Positions 1 to 4,831 of a stretch of DNA of 6,412 nt are shown here, piece after piece. This stretch comes from Candidatus Gerdarchaeota archaeon (GTDB lineage Archaea > Asgardarchaeota > Heimdallarchaeia > JABLTI01). A model generated the notes under the pieces. That model was given only the letters and a program-made list of their open reading frames with translations, was not told where the DNA came from and ran no database searches. Every line of letters begins with the position of its first letter. Position 1 is the stretch's first letter. The DNA lies in NCBI GenBank assembly GCA_016839405.1, contig JAEOUJ010000096.1, forward strand, positions 1 to 6,412. The letters are read 5' to 3'. A program made the position numbers and the translations under genes.

Positions 1-2
1 AT

Positions 3-782
3 AATCTCTCATGGCTAATTTGGATTATAACAGCAATTGTTTTTGGTTCGTCTGCAATTATTACAGCATTATTAATACCAAAAATAAATCCCGATGAAAA
101 ATCTAAAATCAATATAAATGATGTTTGGAAAATACCTAAAACTATTTGGCATTTGGGTGGAAGAAATTGGGTGTTTCTATTAATTATTGGAGTATTTTGG
201 GCTTTTAGTTCTCATTTAGTTGAAACAAGCATAATAGATTATTTAGTAACGAGATTTAATGAGACAGAATCAAAAGCTTCTCTATCGACTAATATTTTGA
301 TGGGAGGATATATTGCTGTTCTTTTAATACCAATTTTAATAATAAGCAATAAAATTAGTGAAAAAAGGGTAAATAAAATAACAGTAATAATTTACTTTTC
401 ATTTTGTATTTTTCTAGCATTAATTCCTAATTTCAATTGGATTTACTTTATAGTATTATTTGGAGGTATAGGCAATATTCTATTGAGTACAATACAAATA
501 TCTTTACCAGCTGAGCAAGTACCAAAAGGTAAAGAAGCAAGCTTTCTTGGTGTTTTTTTTGTTTTTAGTACTATAGCTAAACCATTTGCCACATTTATTC
601 AAGGTGTCTTATTAGAAAATAACGAAACCAATACATCTATCAAAATCTTTGGAGGGTATCCATGGATTTTCTTATTAGCAGGATTTGTGATGATATTAAC
701 ACTAATTCCACTATCGTTTATCGGAGATATGAAAAACAAAAATATAGAGAATAAAGAAAAAGAAAGAATTTTTACTTTGTAG
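3..782 (+). CDS. Major facilitator superfamily transporter, C-terminal half (5' end outside window)
   Basis: The frame is open from the first complete codon at base 3 to the TAG at 780-782, so the gene begins left of the window; the TTG at 153 is internal. The visible 259 residues fit the second half of a 12-helix MFS permease. A helix at about residues 4-26 (likely TM6) is followed by a polar loop with KINPDEKSK, which would be the central cytoplasmic loop. Six more hydrophobic segments follow at about 56-78, 97-115, 126-142, 147-165, 181-203 and 220-240. The loop between the fourth and fifth of these reads LPAEQVPKGKEASFLG, typical of the TM10-TM11 connection in MFS_1 exporters. The tail is short and charged (KNKNIENKEKER). 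Substrate cannot be told from this half; drug or metabolite efflux is only a guess. The 3' end overlaps the convergent ABC ATPase gene by 11 bases. Confidence 0.85.
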   Translation, partial: NLSWLIWIITAIVFGSSAIITALLIPKINPDEKSKININDVWKIPKTIWHLGGRNWVFLLIIGVFWAFSSHLVETSIIDYLVTRFNETESKASLSTNILMGGYIAVLLIPILIISNKISEKRVNKITVIIYFSFCIFLALIPNFNWIYFIVLFGGIGNILLSTIQISLPAEQVPKGKEASFLGVFFVFSTIAKPFATFIQGVLLENNETNTSIKIFGGYPWIFLLAGFVMILTLIPLSFIGDMKNKNIENKEKERIFTL

Positions 783-1866
783 TAACGTGATGGCATTCTA
801 CAAAGTGAGTATCGGATATTTGAATCCTAGGTGGCTCCTCTTGTGTACAAATTGAAGTAGCAATTGGACATCTAGGATGGAAATTACAACCAGGTGGTGG
901 AGCAACTGGAGATGGTGGATCGCCTTCAAGAAAGATACGTTCTGGTTTTACTGTAGGATCAGGAATTGGAATAGCAGAAATTAAAGCACGAGTATAAGGA
1001 TGACGCATATCTTCAAATACTTCTTCAACAGAACCAACTTCAACCAATCGTCCAAGATACATTACACACACAATATCAGAAATCATTCTAATAACGGATA
1101 AATCGTGTGCAATAAAAATATAAGCTAGATTAAATTCTCTTTGAAGATTTCTTAACAACATTAAAACTGCTGCTCTTACAGAGACATCAAGAGATGAAAC
1201 AGGTTCATCAAGAATAACAAATTGTGGATTGAGTGCAAGTGCTCTAGCAATACCAACACGTTGTTTTTGTCCTCCAGAGAATTCGTGTGGAAATCTGAAT
1301 GCATGGTGAATCATTAAACCTACTTTTTCCATCAATTCAATAGTACGGATTTTTAATTCGTCACCAGATGCAATATTGTGAATTATTAAAGGTTCAGAAA
1401 TAATATCATAAGCGGTCATTCTAGGATTTAAAGAAGCAGAAGGATCTTGAAATACAATTTGCATTTGCCTTCTCATTTCTCGCAGTTCCTTTTTTTCAAG
1501 AGTTGTCAAATCGACTATTTCATCATTCTCATTTCTGAAAAAGATGTGGCCTGAAGTTGGTTTTAATAAGTGCAATATAGTTCGAGCTGCAGTTGATTTA
1601 CCGCAACCAGATTCACCAACAATTCCAACAGTTTCGCCTTTTCTGACATTAAAAGAAATACCATCAACTGCTTTTAACCAGATTGGAGTTCTATTGAAAA
1701 TTAATCCTCCACCTGCTACTAGAAAATGTTTCTTTAAATTGCGGACTGCAACTAACAATTCTGGATCATCAGGGATATCAAATGATTCAGCTTCTACCTC
1801 AGCACTTGGTGGTTTATAAAGACCCAATCTTTGTTTCACACGGTCCCAGAATGAAAATTCACTCAT
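772..1866 (-). CDS. Oligopeptide/dipeptide ABC transporter ATP-binding protein (DppF/OppF type)
   Basis: Cytoplasmic ATPase subunit that would power peptide import by a DppBCDF/OppBCDF-type permease. Numbered from the ATG at 1866 (364 residues), it shows Walker A GESGCGKST (84-92), Q-loop Q140 in VFQDP, signature FSGGQKQR (196-203), Walker B FVILDEP (216-222) and H-loop H254. The C-terminal oligo_HPY extension carries four cysteines (C327, C333, C340, C358), spaced like the iron-sulfur ligands described in some DppD/DppF proteins. About 35 residues precede the usual start of the fold (LLVAVRNLKKHF). They include a possible amphipathic helix (FSFWDRVKQRLGLY) and an acidic linker. A GTG at 1875 is in frame, but GTGAT at 1871-1875 looks like a Shine-Dalgarno box for the ATG, so the ATG is preferred. 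No permease, DppD or binding-protein gene is adjacent, so it stands alone here. Family assignment is firm; substrate is inferred. Confidence 0.95.
   Translation of the reverse strand: MSEFSFWDRVKQRLGLYKPPSAEVEAESFDIPDDPELLVAVRNLKKHFLVAGGGLIFNRTPIWLKAVDGISFNVRKGETVGIVGESGCGKSTAARTILHLLKPTSGHIFFRNENDEIVDLTTLEKKELREMRRQMQIVFQDPSASLNPRMTAYDIISEPLIIHNIASGDELKIRTIELMEKVGLMIHHAFRFPHEFSGGQKQRVGIARALALNPQFVILDEPVSSLDVSVRAAVLMLLRNLQREFNLAYIFIAHDLSVIRMISDIVCVMYLGRLVEVGSVEEVFEDMRHPYTRALISAIPIPDPTVKPERIFLEGDPPSPVAPPPGCNFHPRCPIATSICTQEEPPRIQISDTHFVECHHVTTK
774..806. terminator. Inverted repeat over convergent stop codons, possible terminator
   Basis: ACTTTGTAG at 774-782 and CTACAAAGT at 798-806 are perfect 9-bp inverted copies with a 15-base loop. 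The left arm contains the stop of the MFS gene and lies next to the stop of the minus-strand ATPase gene. Reading the minus strand, the hairpin is followed by a pyrimidine-rich tract (opposite the A-rich 747-770), as expected for an intrinsic-like terminator of the ATPase transcript. On the plus strand no T-run follows. Termination is inferred. Confidence 0.4.
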
Positions 1867-1870
1867 TTTT

Positions 1871-1875
1871 ATCAC
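1871..1875 (-). promoter_or_regulatory. Ribosome binding site deciding the ATPase start
   Basis: On the minus strand GTGAT, complementary to part of the archaeal 16S rRNA 3' end (anti-SD of AGGAGGTGAT), lies 4 bases before the ATG at 1866. This favours the ATG over reading the same GTG as a start. Confidence 0.5.
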
Positions 1876-1907
1876 TTTTTTACTTAAACTATTCCTATAT
1901 ACTTGTG

Positions 1908-1929
1908 CTTTATATGTTTAACTTTATAT
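1908..1929 (-). promoter_or_regulatory. Duplicated TATA-like element for the ATPase gene
   Basis: On the minus strand ATATAAAG occurs twice, at 1915-1908 and 1929-1922, with a 14-base period. The proximal copy would place transcription start near base 1887, about 25 bases downstream, giving a leader of about 20 bases that includes the ribosome binding site. This fits archaeal TATA/TBP geometry. The distal copy could be an alternative promoter. In AT-rich DNA such matches arise by chance, so confidence is moderate. Confidence 0.45.
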
Positions 1930-2114
1930 CACAAATAAGGATAAAAGACATCCTTTAAGTGTTAAACAAAAAAATGTTATAAAAATAGTTTATAATAATT
2001 GTGTTGATTGTGTATTTTCTTTATATTAAGAAAATTTGCTATAAGAAACAATTTCAATAACTTAAATAGAGATAAAAGCTTAATTTATTATTGAAAAAAT
2101 AAAAGAAAATTATC

Positions 2115-2138
2115 AATAATTGAAAATAGTCAATTATT
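2115..2138. repeat. 9-bp inverted repeat upstream of the ESCRT cluster
   Basis: AATAATTGA at 2115-2123 and TCAATTATT at 2130-2138 are perfect inverted copies around a 6-base spacer. The repeat lies just upstream of the TATA-like TTTAAATT at 2143-2150, where an archaeal regulator could act as activator or repressor. It is made almost only of A and T, so chance is possible; no regulator is identified. Confidence 0.35.
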
Positions 2139-2142
2139 AATG

Positions 2143-2150
2143 TTTAAATT
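2143..2150 (+). promoter_or_regulatory. Possible TATA box of the ESCRT cluster
   Basis: TTTAAATT would set transcription start near 2171, just before the ribosome binding site at 2175-2179, giving a very short leader. Other A/T stretches further upstream (for example around 2061-2090) would serve as well, so the assignment is weak. Confidence 0.3.
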
Positions 2151-2174
2151 TGTGATTGTATTAGATAGTTATAG

Positions 2175-2179
2175 AGGAG
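2175..2179 (+). promoter_or_regulatory. Ribosome binding site supporting the TTG start of the Vps23-like gene
   Basis: AGGAG lies 12 bases before the TTG at 2192. An in-frame stop at 2162-2164 rules out a longer protein. The first in-frame ATG (2243) would remove the first helix of the UEV domain, so TTG is the best start. Confidence 0.65.
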
Positions 2180-2191
2180 AAATCGATCCCT

Positions 2192-2947
2192 TTGTCGCGA
2201 AATAATATTAATGATTTAGCAATCGCCCGAGAAGCACAATTGATGTTTACCTATACACAAGGATTCAAACCAATAGGTAACGAATTGAATAAGTGGAAAG
2301 GTTCAATCTTGGTTGAAACACCATCAGGTGAACAAACTATAGATGTGGAAATACTTGTTCCTTTAAAATATCCACAATATCCTCCACGTGTTCTTGTATT
2401 AAGTAAGAATATTCAACATCCAAATATTGAGAAAAATGGTAATGTTCTCTTACAAATCACTCATGATTGGAGACCAGATATTCATGTATATCAAGTTGTT
2501 CACTCTCTTCAAGATTTATTCAAAAAAGTTCCACCACAATTTACTGATGATGGTGGAGTTAAAATAGTGAAACAAAAAGCAAAAGTGCAAGAATCAAGTA
2601 CAATAGGAACAGTTAATCAACAAAAAGTTATGAATGTAAATGAAAACATAACAGATCTTCAAGAGAAAATAAAACAACGAGATGAAGAACTAAGATCACT
2701 ACGAACACAGCTTGTAAAGGATTCGAATGAAACTGTTACAACTGTTGAAGATATTGTTCTTCAAAAAGATAGACTTGAAAGTCAAGAATTACTTTTACAA
2801 GCCAAAGCTGTTGCTTTAGCGGACCTTCTAGTTACACTTGATGAGAAATTCAAAGATGGGGAAATTAGCCCAATTGATTTCGCTAAACTCTATAGAAAAT
2901 ACACTAAAGAGCTTTACATGGTTCATAAGGAATTAGAATTAAAATAA
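2192..2947 (+). CDS. ESCRT-I Vps23/TSG101-like protein: UEV domain, coiled coil, steadiness box
   Basis: 251 residues, TTG start. Residues about 1-118 form a ubiquitin-conjugating-enzyme-like fold: YPQYPP (60-65), HPN (76-78), then NGNVLLQITHDW (82-93) and a terminal helix ending VPPQF (113-117). The catalytic Cys position of E2 enzymes is Leu86, so this is a UEV (inactive E2 variant), expected to bind rather than transfer ubiquitin. The stretch to PPQF resembles human TSG101 (LHEW...EPPVF) as I recall it. A polar linker (119-148) lacks the proline-rich stretch of TSG101. A predicted coiled coil follows at about 150-176 (ITDLQEKIKQRDEELRSLRTQL). Residues about 200-251 match the Vps23 steadiness box (LVTLDEKFKDGEISPIDF), which packs against Vps28 in the ESCRT-I headpiece. 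It is the first gene of the cluster, 15 bases before vps28. Domain assignments are mine by pattern; ubiquitin binding is inferred. Confidence 0.88.
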   Translation: MSRNNINDLAIAREAQLMFTYTQGFKPIGNELNKWKGSILVETPSGEQTIDVEILVPLKYPQYPPRVLVLSKNIQHPNIEKNGNVLLQITHDWRPDIHVYQVVHSLQDLFKKVPPQFTDDGGVKIVKQKAKVQESSTIGTVNQQKVMNVNENITDLQEKIKQRDEELRSLRTQLVKDSNETVTTVEDIVLQKDRLESQELLLQAKAVALADLLVTLDEKFKDGEISPIDFAKLYRKYTKELYMVHKELELK

Positions 2948-2962
2948 GAATGAGGTAGAAAA

Positions 2963-3601
2963 ATGTCATATTCATCTAAAATGAAATCCCAACTAGAATT
3001 AGAAGCAGAATTATTCTCTTGTATAGCTACAATAGATAATTTAAGTCATAGTTTTGCTGATGGTATACTAGATCCAGGTATGTATAGAAGACAATTACGT
3101 TCACTAATTCGTGATGCTTTTAAAACAAGATTTCAACTTCAAAAGAAAGGTTTTGACCTTGATAGTTTTATTGAACGCGAGAAAATTGTTCAAAAATACC
3201 CATATGGAGCAGAAAAACTTCGATTCGCTGAAGGTGTAGCACCAATACCTATCGATGAGTCTGTAGAAACCTTTGCTATGCCTTTTAGTGATATGAAAAT
3301 CTTACCAGCAAAAAGTGCTGATTTTGTAGCTGGTGCAATTGAATTGATTGATTTACTTAGGTTAGGTTCTGTAGCTAGAGTTGACTTAATAGTGCCAAAT
3401 CTTGATGAAATGGCAGATATATTAATCAATTATCCAGGCTATGGTAAAGAATCCGATATAGTAAAAGAAATCAATAATTGGAAAGGAATGCTTGAAGCAA
3501 AACCACCAGATGAAGTACTTGAAGAAGGCTTAATAAAGCGATTAGAATTTGAAGCAGTAAGATGGCTAAATGGATTTAGAAGATCACTAAGAAATCCATA
3601 G
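2963..3601 (+). CDS. ESCRT-I subunit Vps28, with both N- and C-terminal domains
   Basis: 212 residues, close to human VPS28 (about 220). GAGGT at 2952-2956 sits 6 bases before the ATG. The N-terminal domain (about 10-95) has the helical hairpin ELFSCIATIDNLSHSFADG (16-34) then DPGMYRRQLRSLIRDAF. Next comes SFIEREKIV followed by YPYGAEKLRFAEG (79-91), equivalent to the region preceding the linker in eukaryotic Vps28. After a linker (about 92-115), residues about 118-210 match the four-helix Vps28 C-terminal domain: AIELIDLLRLGSVARVD, NLDEMADILINYP, IVKEINNWKGMLEAKPPDE and FEAVRWLNGFRRSL. In eukaryotes the N-terminal domain binds Vps23 in the headpiece and the C-terminal domain contacts ESCRT-II. 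Its place between a Vps23-like and a Vps22-like gene supports the same jobs. Alignment is from memory of the human protein. Confidence 0.9.
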   Translation: MSYSSKMKSQLELEAELFSCIATIDNLSHSFADGILDPGMYRRQLRSLIRDAFKTRFQLQKKGFDLDSFIEREKIVQKYPYGAEKLRFAEGVAPIPIDESVETFAMPFSDMKILPAKSADFVAGAIELIDLLRLGSVARVDLIVPNLDEMADILINYPGYGKESDIVKEINNWKGMLEAKPPDEVLEEGLIKRLEFEAVRWLNGFRRSLRNP

Positions 3602-3648
3602 AATTCCATCATTCTCCTTTTTATATCCAATAAAAATCAATTTAAAAA

Positions 3649-3653
3649 GAGGT
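3649..3653 (+). promoter_or_regulatory. Ribosome binding site for the GTG-started 107-residue gene
   Basis: GAGGT lies 6 bases before the GTG at 3660, the same box and spacing as for vps28 (2952-2956). This supports both the non-ATG start and the reality of the gene. Confidence 0.65.
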
Positions 3654-3659
3654 ATTAAA

Positions 3660-3983
3660 GTGCAAGGAAATCCAGTAGCTTATAAAAAGCTATATCGACA
3701 TTTACAAGAATTACTAAATTATCTTGAAATTTCATTGGATTCCGATTTTGTCTTAGAAGAACTAAATGCAGCACTTTATGAATGTGAAATTATTTTTGGA
3801 AAAAGACATCAATTTGCCAATCAAATTAGAGGATTAATGAAGGATTTTTACAATAAATATATCGATAAAAAAGAGTTACCTCTTGAGTATAATGATGAGA
3901 AAAAATTGGAAAGAAAAATACATGAATGGTTAAAAAAGTACTATAAAAAAGAACCAATAAGAGGAGCCATTTCGAAACGTTAA
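3660..3983 (+). CDS. Unrecognised small helical protein within the ESCRT cluster
   Basis: 107 residues, GTG start. I do not recognise a family. The composition suggests four helices: about 6-24 (VAYKKLYRHLQELLNYLEI), 29-46 (DFVLEELNAALYECEIIF), 49-69 (RHQFANQIRGLMKDFYNKY) and 79-96 (DEKKLERKIHEWLKKYY). A basic tail follows (KKEPIRGAISKR). There is no signal peptide, membrane segment or metal-binding cluster; the single cysteine is C42. It lies 58 bases after vps28 and 40 bases before the vps22-like gene on the same strand, which makes a role with ESCRT-I or ESCRT-II likely by context. It could fill the place of Vps37 or Mvb12, the eukaryotic ESCRT-I subunits not otherwise seen here. It is too short and lacks the winged-helix pattern for Vps25. 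The function is inference only. Confidence 0.8.
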   Translation: MQGNPVAYKKLYRHLQELLNYLEISLDSDFVLEELNAALYECEIIFGKRHQFANQIRGLMKDFYNKYIDKKELPLEYNDEKKLERKIHEWLKKYYKKEPIRGAISKR

Positions 3984-4023
3984 ATTTGTTAGTTAACCTA
4001 AAAACATATTGAGGAAAAACAAA

Positions 4024-4749
4024 ATGGGTTTAAGAGATATAGAAAAGAAAATCAGAGTAAAATCAGCTTTCAAAACAAAAGAAGCAGAGATAATACTAAA
4101 AGATTTAGAGCAAATGCTAGAGAATATTCGTGAACTAAGAAGCCAATTAAAGAAATTTGAAAAGAAATGGAGTAAAGACATTTCAAAAGATGAAAGTTCA
4201 TACAAAAAACTAGTGGAATTAAGACAAGAATTGGGATTACCTGATGAAGTGGGTGTTTATGAATTTAAGGAAAGCCCATCTTTTTGGGATCGAATAGGTG
4301 GTGGTGATTTCTTTGAACGATTGGGTGTGGAAATTCTTGAGAAAGCAAAAGAAGTTCAAGAATATACTGGTGGTCTTATGACACTAGGTGAAGTTGTTTT
4401 GCTAGTGAATAAAGAAAGACCAGGTAAAATCATTGCTTCTAAAGATGTTGTAACTGCAATTGAGAAATTAACAGAAGCTAAATTAATTCCAAAACCAAAA
4501 GAATTGTCTAGTGGAGTAATTTTAGTTGAATTTATACCAGCAAACCTTTCCGATGATCAAGAAGAAGTATTAGCATTATCAACTAGAAAAGGATGGATAT
4601 CCTTAGAGGAATTGATGCTTAAAACCCGATGGTCTCAAGAGAGATGTGAACGTATACTTGAATCAATGCGTGATGCAGGTATAGCTCGAGTTGATGCTAG
4701 TTATGCTGAAGGAAAGAAATATTACTTCCCCGGTTTAGGTGGAAGATAA
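4024..4749 (+). CDS. ESCRT-II EAP30-family subunit, Vps22/SNF8-like
   Basis: 241 residues from the ATG at 4024, preceded by GAGG at 4011-4014 (9-base spacing). A TTG at 4009 is in frame but overlaps that box, so it is rejected. A basic N-terminal helix (GLRDIEKKIRVKSAFKTK, 2-19) and a helical stalk (about 20-70) lead to SFWDRIGGGDFFERLGVEIL (86-105), the hallmark of EAP30 proteins. Winged helix 1 spans about 106-170 (TGGLMTLGEVVLLVNKERPG, 115-134). Winged helix 2 spans about 172-241 (IPANLSDDQEEVLAL, RWSQERCERILESM, ending KKYYFPGLGGR). Both resemble human SNF8 as I recall it (RNGGLITLEEL, WETERARQVLEHLL, HYWLPALF). There is no GLUE or NZF domain, so it is Vps22-like rather than Vps36-like. 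In eukaryotes Vps22 pairs with Vps36 and two Vps25 copies to link ESCRT-I to ESCRT-III at membranes. No Vps25 gene follows. It is the last gene of the cluster. Confidence 0.9.
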   Translation: MGLRDIEKKIRVKSAFKTKEAEIILKDLEQMLENIRELRSQLKKFEKKWSKDISKDESSYKKLVELRQELGLPDEVGVYEFKESPSFWDRIGGGDFFERLGVEILEKAKEVQEYTGGLMTLGEVVLLVNKERPGKIIASKDVVTAIEKLTEAKLIPKPKELSSGVILVEFIPANLSDDQEEVLALSTRKGWISLEELMLKTRWSQERCERILESMRDAGIARVDASYAEGKKYYFPGLGGR

Positions 4750-4831
4750 TTTCCTTTTTTATTCTTAAAAAAATTTAATAGTAGTTTTGCTTTTCAATTA
4801 CATAATAATTTTGGATTAGATATAAATTATA
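4750..4831. terminator. Convergent T/A-rich spacer, probable terminators for both strands
   Basis: Directly after the vps22-like stop there is TTTCCTTTTTT (4750-4760), an archaeal oligo-T terminator for the plus strand. A7 at 4767-4773 reads as T7 on the minus strand and could end the transcript of the membrane-anchored protein gene, about 60 bases past its stop codon. No strong hairpin accompanies either run. Confidence 0.5.

Larger units (their letters stand above)
1876..2191. other. Divergent AT-rich intergenic region between the ATPase and ESCRT genes
   Basis: These 316 bases contain no credible gene on either strand. They hold the minus-strand TATA-like pair near 1908-1929. A small hairpin lies at 1937-1955 (AAGGAT/ATCCTT, 6-bp stem, 7-base loop). 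A 9-bp inverted repeat lies at 2115-2138, followed by a TATA-like TTTAAATT at 2143-2150 and the ribosome binding site at 2175-2179. The middle part (about 1960-2110) is A/T-rich without structure I can name. Confidence 0.7.

Noticed and set aside
599..796. Minus-strand open frame of 65 codons inside the MFS gene
   Set aside because: It lies opposite a clear membrane-protein coding frame, has no ribosome binding site I can see, and its sequence looks like a reverse-strand shadow.
1544..1819. Plus-strand open frame of 91 codons inside the ATPase gene
   Set aside because: It is antisense to the Walker A region of a well-supported ATPase and its composition has no recognisable domain.
1937..1955. 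Hairpin AAGGAT/ATCCTT in the divergent region
   Set aside because: A 6-bp stem in AT-rich DNA is expected by chance, and no T-run or second copy supports a function.
3618..3627. TATA-like string in the 58-base gap after vps28, possible internal promoter
   Set aside because: It would put the transcription start at the ribosome binding site itself, and similar A/T strings are common in this DNA; the gap is easily explained as part of one operon.
3190..3630. Two minus-strand open frames (3190-3429 and 3439-3630) opposite vps28
   Set aside because: Both are serine/isoleucine-rich antisense shadows of a conserved coding region.
3660..3983. 107-residue gene as a Vps25 homologue
   Set aside because: Vps25 has two winged helices in about 170 residues; this protein is shorter and appears to be all helix, without the beta-hairpin wings.
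4009..4023. TTG start for the vps22-like gene, five codons upstream of the ATG
   Set aside because: It overlaps the GAGG box (4011-4014) that serves the ATG at 4024, and the extra residues match nothing in EAP30 proteins.
3993..4205. Minus-strand open frame of 70 codons opposite the start of the vps22-like gene
   Set aside because: Its phenylalanine/serine richness mirrors the lysine-rich sense codons; no start signal supports it.
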